In this document: one piece after another, positions 16,947 through 26,051 of the stretch | Layout: the number at the start of each line of letters is the position of its first letter | How positions within the stretch are numbered: position 1 is the first letter of the stretch | Assembly (NCBI GenBank): GCA_964516325.1 | Contig: CAZFAP010000004.1 | Span: forward strand, 9,917 to 73,916 | Direction of reading: 5' to 3' | Source of the DNA: CAZFAP01 sp964516325 | GTDB lineage: Bacteria > Auribacterota > JABMQX01 | DNA: 64,000 nt | Notes under the pieces: model-generated | What the model saw: only the letters and a program-made list of their open reading frames with translations | The model's database searches: none | Told to the model about the DNA's origin: nothing | Position numbers and translations under genes: made by a program

Positions 16947-17029
16947 TAACCCGCAACCCTCAAGGGAACTGACGAAGTCCGCAGGTGGAACAGTCCGGCA
17001 GGGGGCGGGCGACAACGGGAGTGTAAGTC

Positions 17030-18469
17030 ATGGCGAGCTTTGACCTTCCGCTCGGCAAACCTCCGGCCGCGGATACCGACGCGGGCAAGACGACGGGCTT
17101 CTTGCCAGCGGAGCTTCTTGCGGACAATGTGTTTTGGTTTTGTCGGCTGCGCTGGATCGTGATCGCCCTGCTGTGTGTGGCAGAGGGAATGGCTGCCTCT
17201 GCAGGAGGGTTTCTTGAGCGTTACGGTGTCTATCTTTCCTCCCGCTGGCCTGTCGTATGCGCAGCGGTCCTGGCCGTAACCAACATTCTCTTTCTGCTGG
17301 ACGGACGCCGTCTCCGCAGACTCCCCGACCCCAGAGCGGCGAACACGAATCTCGTGCTTCAAAGCGTCTCGGACCTGCTCGTTCTCACGGTCGTCGTTCA
17401 CTTCGTGGGAAGCGTTGAAACGTTCGCTCCCTTCGCGTACCTCTTCCACGTGGTGCTTGCCTGCATCTTCTTCCCCTCGAAACCGAGTCTCGGGATTACC
17501 CTATTGAGTTGCCTCCTTTATTCGGCATGCGTTGCCGTCGAATACCTCGGCTTGTTCCCAGCGGGAGGGCTTTTTGCCAGGTTGCCGGTACGTGCGGGCT
17601 TTCAGGCCCAGGCTACCCCTCTCGTCCTGCATGTCTCCTCCGCCATGGCTGTGTGGCTCCTGGTTTGGTATCTCGTCTCGCACCTGTCCGCCGCCGTGAG
17701 GAGGCGCGACCGCGACCTTGTCGAAGCCAATGAACGGCTAATCCGGGTGGAGAACGAGAAAGCGATGCACATGCTCCGGACAACGCATGAGTTGAAGGCG
17801 CCTTTCGCGGCGATTCAGAGCAACGTTCAGCTTCTCCAGAAGGGCTATTGTGGGGAGCTCAGCGACGAGGTCGCCGAAGTGCTTGATCGGATTGGCACCC
17901 GGTGCTTGAAGTTGTCCACCCAGATCATGGAGATGCTTCAGCTTGCGGACCTGCGGTCGCTCCCTGCCGCCGACAGCCAGCGCGAGAAAATACGGCTGGA
18001 CCGTCTCCTTCACTCTGTGGCGGACGGCTTCCGTGTCCCCGCCTCTGCGCGTCGCATCGAGATCGAAGAACGCATCCGTCCTGCCACAACAACCGGAGTG
18101 ATGGGACACCTGCACATGATGCTGTCCAATGTCACTTCAAACGCTGTTGTCTATTCGAGAGAGGGAGGGCGGGTGACGGTAACATGCGAGCCGCAAGCCA
18201 CAGGGGAGGTTGTTGTTACGGTCGAAGACCATGGCATCGGCATCCCTGAGCGAAGCCTTCCACACATCTTTCAGGAGTACTATCGTTCCAGTGAAGCGGC
18301 TCAGTACAACAAACTGTCCACGGGGCTCGGCCTGGCAATTGTCAGGCATATCGCCGAGTCACATGACATTGCCGTCCACGTGGACTCAACGGAAGGGGAA
18401 GGTACAGTCTTCCGGCTGACTTTTCCGGCCCCGGACGAAGAGGAGGTACTACCATGTCCCGAATCCTGA
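17030..18469 (+). CDS. Membrane-bound sensor histidine kinase
   Basis: The 479-residue protein starts at ATG 17030 after a ggga site. Residues ~30-225 hold about six hydrophobic segments with little periplasmic sequence, so this is a membrane-embedded sensor rather than one with a large extracytoplasmic domain. A short coiled linker leads to the dimerisation helix with the phospho-acceptor His in THELKAP. The ATPase domain shows the N box (MLSNVTSNAVVYS), G1 (EDHGIGIP), F box (IFQEYYRS) and G2 (STGLGLAIV). The signal is unknown. Its stop overlaps the next gene, a lone receiver domain, by 16 bases, so the two are made together. Proximity to the cytochrome cluster suggests, without proof, a link to electron-acceptor or redox sensing. 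Confidence 0.93.
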   Translation: MASFDLPLGKPPAADTDAGKTTGFLPAELLADNVFWFCRLRWIVIALLCVAEGMAASAGGFLERYGVYLSSRWPVVCAAVLAVTNILFLLDGRRLRRLPDPRAANTNLVLQSVSDLLVLTVVVHFVGSVETFAPFAYLFHVVLACIFFPSKPSLGITLLSCLLYSACVAVEYLGLFPAGGLFARLPVRAGFQAQATPLVLHVSSAMAVWLLVWYLVSHLSAAVRRRDRDLVEANERLIRVENEKAMHMLRTTHELKAPFAAIQSNVQLLQKGYCGELSDEVAEVLDRIGTRCLKLSTQIMEMLQLADLRSLPAADSQREKIRLDRLLHSVADGFRVPASARRIEIEERIRPATTTGVMGHLHMMLSNVTSNAVVYSREGGRVTVTCEPQATGEVVVTVEDHGIGIPERSLPHIFQEYYRSSEAAQYNKLSTGLGLAIVRHIAESHDIAVHVDSTEGEGTVFRLTFPAPDEEEVLPCPES

Positions 18470-18846
18470 TTGTAGATGATGACACGGATTTTACCGAGGT
18501 CGCCAAGAAGGTTCTTCAAGCCGATGGACACGAGGTTCATGTGCTGAGTTACATCGAAAGGGCTTTAGAAACGCTCGAAGAGGAACCGCCCGACTGTCTC
18601 ATTCTCGACGTGATGTTTCCGGAAGATGCTACCGCAGGCTTCGACCTCGCGAGAGAGATCCGGAAACACGAAACGCTCGCGGCCCTTCCGGTCCTGATTC
18701 TCAGCGCCGTCAACACGAGATTCCCCCTCGGCTTTGGCCCCCGCGACATTGACAACCATTGGTTTCCAGTTCAGGATTTCCTGGAGAAGCCCGTGGATTT
18801 TGACGTCCTGAGAGAGAAAATCAAACGCCTCTGCGCTCAAAATTAG
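18454..18846 (+). CDS. Single-domain response regulator (receiver only)
   Basis: The 130-residue protein overlaps the kinase gene by 16 bases and starts at ATG 18454 behind gaggagg inside it. The receiver features are complete: acidic pocket VDDD (residues 8-10), phospho-acceptor Asp52 in LILDVMFPED, a switch Ser in LILSAV (near 84) and the invariant Lys112 in FLEKPVDF. There is no output domain, so it must act by protein contact or phosphotransfer, as CheY-like or Spo0F-like proteins do. An insertion between the switch and the Lys (NTRFPLGFGPRDIDNHWFPV) is a little longer than usual. Confidence 0.92.
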   Translation: MSRILIVDDDTDFTEVAKKVLQADGHEVHVLSYIERALETLEEEPPDCLILDVMFPEDATAGFDLAREIRKHETLAALPVLILSAVNTRFPLGFGPRDIDNHWFPVQDFLEKPVDFDVLREKIKRLCAQN

Positions 18847-19358
18847 CGTCACGCGGGGAGCCTTTTCATGCACCACCAAGGCACGAAGACACAGAAATAC
18901 CTTCGCCCAAAGGTCATCTCTCCCTTGTGTCCTGGTGTCTTGGTGGCGCCCCGCCTCAAAGTTGCCATCAGGGGGACGACATTCCCACCGTCTCCCGGTG
19001 AACGAAGTTCGTGAGCGACTGCGAACAAGGAAAGAAAAGACTCGGCTGATTCCTTCGGCAGACGGACGTATGGGTTGATGCGGGGCAGAAGGCGCGTTCG
19101 AGTCGCGACAGGAATTTGTCCGGACCGTCAGACGCTGACTCTTCTGGGGCGGGATGCCACTTTCCTTTCGACCCGGCTGCGGCCCCCACGCTTCGTTGTC
19201 CGCCCAAGACGGAGGGGTTACAGACCAGGGTTTTTGCCCTCGACGCGGGCAGCAGCGTTTTGGTAAAGTTCCCCCATGTCCCGAGGTTCCGGTATGCTCT
19301 TGCAGCGGCCGGAGCATCGAAGGGAAGAAGCGGATACAACATCGAGGAGGATTTCAAC
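18847..19358. repeat. Gene-free gap with hairpin repeat and dispersed block
   Basis: At 18873-18946 an imperfect inverted repeat (ccaccaaggcacgaagacac against gtgtcctggtgtcttggtgg) built of about 9-base units can form a long hairpin. At 18966-19030 a block including cggtgaacgaagttcgtgag is repeated at 56725-56800 (gggtgaacgaagttcatgag). The rest has no convincing gene; the long open frame reaching 19116 is only the upstream extension of the HEAT gene. Confidence 0.6.
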
Positions 19359-19952
19359 ATGCGTGAAAAGAAAGCGGAAACGGCAGAGGTCGCCGACCTG
19401 ATTACGAAGATCAGGGACAGGGACGACAAGGTGCGAGCACAAGGATTGCTCGACGCCGCAAAGGTGGGGGCGCCGGCGGTCAAGCCCCTCGCGGCGGTGA
19501 TGAGCGATCCGGATTTCGAAGTCGCACGAGCAGCCAGGCGCGGGTTATGGGGCGTTGTTCGGCACGTTGGCCGCCCCGGCGCGGATAACGAGAGAAAACC
19601 GGTTGTCAGCGAGCTGGTTGCGCTATTAGCCGATAACCAGCCTATGCCGGTTCGGCGGGAGGTGATGTGGATGCTGTCGGAACTGGGCGGCGACGAGTCG
19701 GTTGAGCCGGTAGCCGGATTGCTGTCGAACGCGGAACTCCGCGAGGATGCGCGGATGGTTCTCGAAAGGTTACCGGGGCGGAAATCGCTCGCGGCTCTTC
19801 AGAGAGGACTCCAAACCGCTCCTCCCGATTTCAAGTCGAGCGTCGCGGAATCTCTCCGAGTACGCGGCGTTCGAGTACCGGGGGTTCCAAGCCGGAAGCT
19901 CGTGCCGACACGGAAGACAAACCTGAAACCCGTGGAACAACCCTCCAGGTGA
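19359..19952 (+). CDS. HEAT-repeat-like protein
   Basis: The 197-residue, apparently cytoplasmic protein starts at ATG 19359 behind gaggagg; the upstream open frame lacks a site and crosses repeats. Residues ~10-165 form about four to five HEAT/PBS-lyase-like helical hairpins (DRDDKVRAQGLLDAAKVGAPAV, MPVRREVMWMLSELGGDESV, REDARMVLERLPG). Such repeats serve as protein-binding scaffolds. The basic C-terminal tail (SRKLVPTRKTNLKP) is disordered-looking. It lies 42 bases before the Gfo/Idh gene and may be cotranscribed. Partner unknown. Confidence 0.8.
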   Translation: MREKKAETAEVADLITKIRDRDDKVRAQGLLDAAKVGAPAVKPLAAVMSDPDFEVARAARRGLWGVVRHVGRPGADNERKPVVSELVALLADNQPMPVRREVMWMLSELGGDESVEPVAGLLSNAELREDARMVLERLPGRKSLAALQRGLQTAPPDFKSSVAESLRVRGVRVPGVPSRKLVPTRKTNLKPVEQPSR

Positions 19953-19994
19953 AAAGGCCGCTCAATCCAATCTTTCAGGAAAGGTGAAGATACA

Positions 19995-21347
19995 ATGAGC
20001 AAACAGAATACGATTAACCGACGCCAGTTTCTGGCGACTTTTGGAGCTGCGATGGGCGCTCCATACATCCTGGGGTCCGGCGTGCTTGCCGCCTCGGGCA
20101 GACCGGCGCCCAGCGACCGGCTGACGACGGCTCTTATCGGCTGCGGCGGACGCGGCCGGGGTCTTCTGAACGAGGTAAGAAGGTCGAAAATCGCGGATCA
20201 ACTCGAATGCATCGCGTTCAACGATGTGGATGAGAACCGCCTCGCCGACGCGGTGAAATGGGAGAGCCGATGGGCGAGAAAAAGCGTTATGCCCTACGCG
20301 GACTACCGCTATATCCTGGAGCGGAAGGACATTGACACGGTGATTATCGCCACGCCCGACCACTGGCATGCGGTTCAGACGGTTCATGCCGCCGAATGCA
20401 GCAAGCACATGTATGTCGAGAAGCCGGCATGCTGCACGATCGAGGAAGGCAAAGCGATGGTCGCCGCCGTCAAGAAGAATAAGGTGGCATGCCAGGTCGG
20501 CTCCCAGGGGCGCTCCCAGCCGGAGGCCTACCTGTCGCACCGATACCTCGTGAACGGCAATATCGGCCGCGTCGAGAAGGTCTGGTGTTTCCATTATAAC
20601 AGCCCCGAAGATGATAAGCCGGTCCCGGACAGCGATCCTCCGGCCGAGTTGGACTGGGACATGTGGCTGGGACCGCTACGATGGCGACCGTACAACCCGC
20701 GCTATCTCCCAGGCACGTTCCGCTGGATAATGGAGTCGGGCGGCGGGCAGATTCGTGACCGCGGGGCGCACGTGATGAGCTGCGCCATGTGGTGGTTGGG
20801 CGCCGATGGAACGGGCCCCGTGAGTGTCGAGGCGACAGGAACATCGCCGACGAAGGGATTGTGGGATTCCGCCGTCACGATGAACGTGACCTACACCTTC
20901 AAGAATCCCGACTGGGTCATGATTTGGGACCAGCATACGGGGAACGCACCGCCCCCGGAAGAAAGAACACCGCAGGAGGCCAGGATCGAACGGCCCGGCT
21001 ACGGCGCCGTATATCACGGCACCAAGGGCACGTTCACGCACTGGGGAGGGGACGGCGGCACGTGGGCTGAGAAAAAGGCACGCGAGTGGGCGCCGCCCGC
21101 CCTCGTCAAGGACGTTTACAGAAGCACCGGTCATTGGGAAGACTGGATGGAGGGCATCAAGACCGGCAAGAAGACCATCATGAACATCGAGGCGGCAGTC
21201 GGCGTGGCGAACCTGTGCGTCCTGGGCAATCTCTCGTTCATCCTCGGCCGGAAGCTCCAATGGGACCAGGCGAAGCAGGAGATTGTCGGGGACGAACAGG
21301 CTCGGCGCCTCATGGGCCGGCCGCAGCGCCATCCATATCATCTCTGA
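19995..21347 (+). CDS. Tat-exported Gfo/Idh/MocA-family oxidoreductase
   Basis: The 450-residue protein starts at ATG 19995 after aggaaaggtga. NRRQFLATFGAA is a twin-arginine signal, expected for a protein exported with bound NAD(P). The Rossmann start is TALIGCGGRGRG (residues ~45-56). The family motifs EKPACCTIEEG (Lys as general acid/base) and GGQIRDRGAHV (Asp/His pair) are present. In this family the enzyme oxidises or swaps hydroxyl/keto groups on sugars; exported planctomycete-type members are proposed to make 3-keto glycosides. Together with the DUF1080 and TIM-barrel isomerase genes here, an oxidation-then-elimination route of glycan cleavage is a reasonable inference. Length is normal for the exported subgroup. 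Confidence 0.92.
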   Translation: MSKQNTINRRQFLATFGAAMGAPYILGSGVLAASGRPAPSDRLTTALIGCGGRGRGLLNEVRRSKIADQLECIAFNDVDENRLADAVKWESRWARKSVMPYADYRYILERKDIDTVIIATPDHWHAVQTVHAAECSKHMYVEKPACCTIEEGKAMVAAVKKNKVACQVGSQGRSQPEAYLSHRYLVNGNIGRVEKVWCFHYNSPEDDKPVPDSDPPAELDWDMWLGPLRWRPYNPRYLPGTFRWIMESGGGQIRDRGAHVMSCAMWWLGADGTGPVSVEATGTSPTKGLWDSAVTMNVTYTFKNPDWVMIWDQHTGNAPPPEERTPQEARIERPGYGAVYHGTKGTFTHWGGDGGTWAEKKAREWAPPALVKDVYRSTGHWEDWMEGIKTGKKTIMNIEAAVGVANLCVLGNLSFILGRKLQWDQAKQEIVGDEQARRLMGRPQRHPYHL

Positions 21348-21558
21348 GCCGTTGGCGGCGGCGCCTCAATCGTGCGGTGTGGAATCCCGCCAGCGCGCCC
21401 CCGAGGGACCGATTATCGGGGCGGCAACGTGCCCGGTGAGCCCGCGCAGGGGCGTGCAAAGGGAGAGTCTTCTTAGCGGGCCTGCTGCCGCTCGATGCTG
21501 TATTCCGATGGTCCCGCCCGCGCGCCGTGTCGTGTCGTAGCGAAGAGGCCGTTGGGGG

Positions 21559-22701
21559 TCATCTCGTCTTATTTTCCCACATCTCGACGGGCTGGTGGTC
21601 CCCGCTCCAGTTTGCGCCGATTATGTCCAGGTCGCCGTCGCCTCCAATGTCGGCGACGCGGATATTATGAGAGCCTTTCGTCCCCAGAACTTGCTTTCTC
21701 CATTTGAGTCCCCGGTCCTCGTTGAGATAGATGCACACTTCGTGCGGTGCCTCGTACTGATGCATTTTGGCGATTACCACGTCCAGCTTGTTGTCGCCGT
21801 TCATGTCGGCAACTTGCAGGCTATGAACGCCAGCGGCGGGATTCTCGATGACATGCTCCGCCCAGTTCTGGGCTTTGGGGTCCAGCGGCGCCTCGAACCA
21901 GGAGATGCGGAAGTTTCCCTCCGCGGGTGTGAGAACCACGTCCCGGCGACCGTCGCCGTTGATGTCAGCGATTTCAACTTTAGCGTCTGCGTGCCCCCAT
22001 GTCGTCGAGAAAACGTGTTCGGTCCATAGACCAGCGAGAATGTCTTTGGTGTTTTCGTACCAGCGACCGGCGATCGCTGCGTCCATGTTGCCGTCGTTAT
22101 CGAGGTCCCCGAGAGCCAATCCTTCTCCGTGGGGACAGTCAATGGCCCGGCTGCCCCAGGAGGCTGGCGTGTTCTGTCTCCAGAGAAGTATCTTGTTGCC
22201 GGCCTTACTGCCGAAACCGGATTGGTCGCGCGTGACGACGTCAAGGCGGCGGTCGGCGTCCAGGTCCAGAACCTCGACATCGTGAGACTTGTGGAAGCCA
22301 ATCCTGTGCGCTTCCCAGGGGCCGCTCGCAGGGCTTCGGCTGGGACGCGGGTTTTCATACCAGAGTACCCCGCCCATGACGATGTCGGGGTCGCCATCGC
22401 TATCCACATCGCCGACTTCGCCGTCAACAGCCGAATATCCTCCCTCCGCGAGTATCGTTTTTGTCCATTTCGGGTAGGCGTACCAGACGAGGGGGCCGCG
22501 TTGTCCGCCGATTATCACGTCCGCCAAGCCGTCTCCGTCCAAGTCCCCGACGGCTTTTATCCAGGGATCGCGTGGGCCATTTTCATCTATGACGACATGT
22601 TGGAAGGGTATCTCCGCAGCGATTGCATCAGGCATCAGGAAGAAGAACGCTATGCCAATGACAAGACTCAATGCACCTTTCGATTTCCTCTCATTTCTCA
22701 T
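21559..22701 (-). CDS. Secreted FG-GAP/VCBS-repeat propeller protein
   Basis: The 380-residue protein starts at ATG 22701 behind GGAGG and has a clear signal peptide ending AIAAE. Residues ~40-375 carry six or seven FG-GAP-type repeats, each with a D-x-D-x-D-G calcium loop (DLDGDGLADVIIGG, DVDSDGDPDIVMGG, DLDNDGNMDAAIAG, DINGDGRRDVVLTP, DMNGDNKLDVVIAK, DIGGDGDLDIIGAN), as in integrin-like beta-propellers. It points away from the ThuA operon and shares its promoter region. A glycan or surface-binding role is likely; nothing catalytic is seen. Confidence 0.9.
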   Translation of the reverse strand: MRNERKSKGALSLVIGIAFFFLMPDAIAAEIPFQHVVIDENGPRDPWIKAVGDLDGDGLADVIIGGQRGPLVWYAYPKWTKTILAEGGYSAVDGEVGDVDSDGDPDIVMGGVLWYENPRPSRSPASGPWEAHRIGFHKSHDVEVLDLDADRRLDVVTRDQSGFGSKAGNKILLWRQNTPASWGSRAIDCPHGEGLALGDLDNDGNMDAAIAGRWYENTKDILAGLWTEHVFSTTWGHADAKVEIADINGDGRRDVVLTPAEGNFRISWFEAPLDPKAQNWAEHVIENPAAGVHSLQVADMNGDNKLDVVIAKMHQYEAPHEVCIYLNEDRGLKWRKQVLGTKGSHNIRVADIGGDGDLDIIGANWSGDHQPVEMWENKTR

Positions 22702-22832
22702 AGCACAGCCTCCAACTCAGGTTATCGGGATGAACGAGGGCAGCGCTGCTTATTACGCTGGAATAACCAGCAGCCACACGGTCTCGGTCCTTTGGATTAC
22801 CACGGAAAAACAGGCAGTGCACGCAGCAAAGG

Positions 22833-22861
22833 TGGTAAGAGCCGAACCGCTGGCTTATAAT
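22833..22861 (+). promoter_or_regulatory. Candidate promoter for the ThuA-GH operon
   Basis: A perfect TATAAT (22856-22861) lies in an otherwise GC-rich 318-base divergent gap; TGGTAA (22833-22838), 17 bases upstream, is a weak -35. It would give a leader of about 150 bases before ATG 23020. The short open frame 22731-22909 across it has no coding features. Confidence 0.35.
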
Positions 22862-23019
22862 ATCTCAGTGCGGTGGGGAAACCAAGACTGGTATTCGGCT
22901 GGGTGGTAGCCCCTCACGCTGGTGGCCCAAAGCATCCAGCGCTTCTTCAATAGGAAGAAAGCTCTGTTCAAGACCTCGGAAGAGTGGCCAACAATTAACC
23001 TTCATAGGAGGAAGGGAGG

Positions 23020-24030
23020 ATGTCCATGACGAAGAATATGTTGCGTCTGGCGCTCATAGCGGTTTGTGCGGTGTTTTTGGTCGGCAATCGGGTGAACGCA
23101 GAAGACCCGTGGATTGTCCTCGAGGGTCGCGGCGGGCCCGGGGAAGGCAAACATATTGTCTTTGTGACGGGCGACGAGGAGTATCGCTCCGAGGAGTCCA
23201 TGCCGCAACTCGCCAAGATTCTCGCGGTGCACCACGGCTTCAAGTGCACGGTACTGTTCGCCATCAACAGCCAAACCGGCGAGATTGATCCCCAGACGGT
23301 GGACAACATTCCGGGGCTTGAGGCGCTTGAAAAAGCGGACCTGATGGTGATTTTCGCGCGTTTTCGGGACCTCCCCGACGAGCAGATGAAGCACATCGTG
23401 GACTACATCAATTCGGGCAAACCGATTGCGGGGTTGAGAACTTCGACGCATGCGTTCGACTTCAAGAAACACAAGACGTACGCCAAGTACAGTTGGCGGA
23501 GCGAGGAGTTCAAGGGGGGATTTGGCCGGCAGGTGCTCGGGGAGACGTGGATCAGCCACTATGGGCAGCACCAGAAGGAAAGCACGCGAGGAATCATCGC
23601 GGAAGGCATGGAGAAGCACCCCATCGTGAAAGGCGCCGAAGACATTTGGGGTCCCTCGGACGTTTACGCAATCACGACGCTGGAGGGCGACTGCAAGCCG
23701 CTGGTCATGGGGCAGGTTCTCGTCGGTATGAGCCCGGGCGACGGACCGAAGCCCGGGAGCAAGCTCGTGCCGGTTGCCTGGGTCAAAAGCTATACGGGGG
23801 ACAAGGGGAGAACTGCCAGCGTTTTCGCGACCACGATGGGGCACGGGGGCGATTTCATGAGCGAAGGATTCCGCCGCCTCCTCGTGAACGCCTGCTACTG
23901 GGCTTTGGGCATGGAGGAGAAAATACCGGCAAGAAGCAAGGTTGATCTCGTTGGGGAGTATAAACCGATAGGGATCGGCTTCGGCGGGCATAAGAGAGGC
24001 TTGAAGCCTTCGGATCATAAGATCAAATGA
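23020..24030 (+). CDS. Secreted ThuA-domain protein
   Basis: The 336-residue protein starts at ATG 23020 after aggaggaaggg (ATG 23026 is a close alternative) and has a signal peptide ending NAED. The ThuA fold (class I glutamine amidotransferase-like) spans most of the chain: HIVFVTGDEEYRSEESMP, LMVIFARFRDLPDEQ, GKPIAGLRTSTHAF, HPIVKG, GRTASVFATTMGHGGDF and LLVNACYWALGME. Family members occur with Gfo/Idh and DUF1080 proteins in sugar-catabolic loci and are proposed to act on keto-sugars or to bind trehalose-like glycans, but no activity is firmly set. It is the first gene of a same-strand run to 39.9 kb. Confidence 0.92.
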   Translation: MSMTKNMLRLALIAVCAVFLVGNRVNAEDPWIVLEGRGGPGEGKHIVFVTGDEEYRSEESMPQLAKILAVHHGFKCTVLFAINSQTGEIDPQTVDNIPGLEALEKADLMVIFARFRDLPDEQMKHIVDYINSGKPIAGLRTSTHAFDFKKHKTYAKYSWRSEEFKGGFGRQVLGETWISHYGQHQKESTRGIIAEGMEKHPIVKGAEDIWGPSDVYAITTLEGDCKPLVMGQVLVGMSPGDGPKPGSKLVPVAWVKSYTGDKGRTASVFATTMGHGGDFMSEGFRRLLVNACYWALGMEEKIPARSKVDLVGEYKPIGIGFGGHKRGLKPSDHKIK

Positions 24031-24044
24031 GGTCGTGCGCCCGG

Positions 24045-24062
24045 GAGGCGCGGCGCCTCTTT
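24045..24062 (+). terminator. Weak hairpin terminator or attenuator
   Basis: gaggcg pairs with cgcctc around a three-base loop (24045-24059), followed by ttt. It lies 15 bases after the ThuA stop, within the 175-base gap to the next gene, and could partly separate ThuA from the rest of the operon. The T-run is short. Confidence 0.35.
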
Positions 24063-24205
24063 CGTGCCCGAATGCGTCTCTCTCCTGGACCGAGCGGGGG
24101 CAGCGCACGTTCCTATCGTGCCCAGGGACGTAAATGCATTTCCGGGTTTCGGCATAATCGGGGGCTGCGTCGAACTGGTGAGCGTTGAGAAAATGGGAGG
24201 AGGAC

Positions 24206-25972
24206 ATGAAGAGACCCACGTGGCGAACGAGCTTGGCTCTCTGGACCGGTTCTGCTCTGCTGATAGCGCTTTTCGCTTGTGAAGCTGAGGCGGAAGACGT
24301 GCTTCCAGCCTCTCCCGCCGCAACAGGGAGAGAGAATGTCAAGATTCGTGTCGAAGGACAGAGGCTGATCGTCGAGTCACGGCGCTTCACGGCGGAGTTC
24401 GAGGGAGCGAGCCTGACAAGCGCCGTCGCGCGCCAGAGCGGGATTGAGTTTTGGCGAAAGGATGATTCGGTTTTCCCTCTGGAACTCTTCTACGTTCATG
24501 GCGACACGTTGAGGCAAGACAAGCACCAGCGAATCGAGGTTAAGTGTCTTTCCGACCGTGCCGCGCGAATCATCATCACGGGCGACGACTCGGACCGCGA
24601 ACTGTTCATCCGGTTGGACACTGAGACGGGCGACCTGTGCGTTACGCCGAGCGGGAGAAGCGCGCGGGCGGGCGTCCTCGCGGTCCGCTGGAACATTGCG
24701 GTCGCGCGAGAAGCCGCCCTGGTCCTTCCGTGCATAAACGGTGTTTTCGTGGAGAGCGATCGTGACTTTCCGGGGAACGACCGATTTCCCTGGCCGTTTC
24801 GATGGAATGCGCAACTGGTCATTGCACAACGCGACGGCGGTTCTTTGATGATTCACAGCGAGGATACCGCCTTCAAATTCAAAGCGTTGAACCTGGCGCG
24901 AAAGGGGGGCTTGACCACCCTCGGTTTCGATAGCGAGCAGGTCGGGCCAGTGTGGGAGAATCGGTCTGCTGGAGGCGTCGAATGGCGACTGAATGTCTAT
25001 GACGGAGACTGGCAGAAACCAGCAGTGCGCTATCGCGATTGGATGAGCCGGACATACCAGCTTGAGGCGAAGCGAGCGGGTCGCCCGGAATGGGTCAAGG
25101 ACATCTCGTTCACGCTTCAGTGGGCGAATGCCGATACGAAACTCCTCGATGCTCTTTCCCAAATCCATCCTGCCGAGAAGACTCTCATCCATCTTTCGGA
25201 CTGGCGGACGAGCAAATACGATGTGGACTATCCCGATTACATTGCCTCCGCGGGTGCGAGAGCCTTTCTCGAAAAGGCGAACGCCATGGGGTTCAAGGTC
25301 ATGCCCCATTTCAACTATTTTGCATGCTACCTCAAGCACCCATTGTTTCAGCAAGTTCGGGACTGGCAGGTCCGCAGCGTCAACCGGAACGAACCGCAGG
25401 GGTGGTACTGGCCGCCGGAGACCCACGACTACACTCGAATGGCGTACATTCACCCCGGGTTGGGACTGTGGCGGCGCGTGCTGATTGACGCGGTGATCGA
25501 ATCCTGCCGCAGCCTGAGGTCGCCCGCTGCATTTCTCGATCAGACATTGTGCACCTGGAACACGGACAACGGGCTGGCGGACAACATGACGACGGTCGAG
25601 GGGATGAGGCAGACGCAGGAAGAGTTTGCGGCGATTCAGGCGGACCTGGTGCTGGCAGGGGAAGGGCTGAACGAAATCAGCTTCCAGCGGGAGTGCTTCG
25701 CGCAAGCGCACATCCACGACGGCTGGGGCGAACTCAAACCGCATCACGTGCCCACGGCTCACCCGATTTGCTCATTCCTCTGGCAGGGACACACGCGGCT
25801 GGTGGGCTACTACCATCTTGGACCCAGAGATAAGGACGCCGAAATTGGCATTGAAGTATATCGCCGCATGGGGGCTATCCCGACTCTGATCTGCAATGAT
25901 CCAGCCCTGATCACGAGAGACCAGCCGATCGTGCGCAAGGTGCTCGAATGGGCGGGTTCAAGCGGGCGGTAG
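24206..25972 (+). CDS. Secreted DUF6259-like glycoside hydrolase
   Basis: The 588-residue protein starts at ATG 24206 behind gggaggagg. Its leader ends LIALFACEAEAED, which fits either signal peptidase I (after AEA) or a weak lipobox (LFAC). Residues ~30-270 are a beta-rich N-domain (VEGQRLIVESRRFTAEFEGASLTS) typical of DUF6259/GH31- and GH36-like proteins. Residues ~290-590 look like a TIM barrel (ISFTLQWAN, LIHLSDWRTSKYDVDYPDY, KVMPHFNYFAC, AAFLDQTLCTWNTDNG, LVLAGEGLNEISFQRE). Asp in FLDQ and Glu in GEGLNE are plausible catalytic acids, by position only. Substrate unknown. The next gene starts 79 bases on. Confidence 0.75.
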   Translation: MKRPTWRTSLALWTGSALLIALFACEAEAEDVLPASPAATGRENVKIRVEGQRLIVESRRFTAEFEGASLTSAVARQSGIEFWRKDDSVFPLELFYVHGDTLRQDKHQRIEVKCLSDRAARIIITGDDSDRELFIRLDTETGDLCVTPSGRSARAGVLAVRWNIAVAREAALVLPCINGVFVESDRDFPGNDRFPWPFRWNAQLVIAQRDGGSLMIHSEDTAFKFKALNLARKGGLTTLGFDSEQVGPVWENRSAGGVEWRLNVYDGDWQKPAVRYRDWMSRTYQLEAKRAGRPEWVKDISFTLQWANADTKLLDALSQIHPAEKTLIHLSDWRTSKYDVDYPDYIASAGARAFLEKANAMGFKVMPHFNYFACYLKHPLFQQVRDWQVRSVNRNEPQGWYWPPETHDYTRMAYIHPGLGLWRRVLIDAVIESCRSLRSPAAFLDQTLCTWNTDNGLADNMTTVEGMRQTQEEFAAIQADLVLAGEGLNEISFQRECFAQAHIHDGWGELKPHHVPTAHPICSFLWQGHTRLVGYYHLGPRDKDAEIGIEVYRRMGAIPTLICNDPALITRDQPIVRKVLEWAGSSGR

Positions 25973-26051
25973 GCCCAGCCCCTTCGTGAGCGTTCGCGGC
26001 CGACGTTTGGCCGCAAGAATTGCCAACCACTCGAAGGAGCTGTTCGGAAAC

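Noticed and set aside
22731..22909. Short plus-strand open frame (59 codons) between the FG-GAP and ThuA genes
   Set aside because: No ribosome site or family motif, and a perfect TATAAT lies inside it; better read as promoter DNA.
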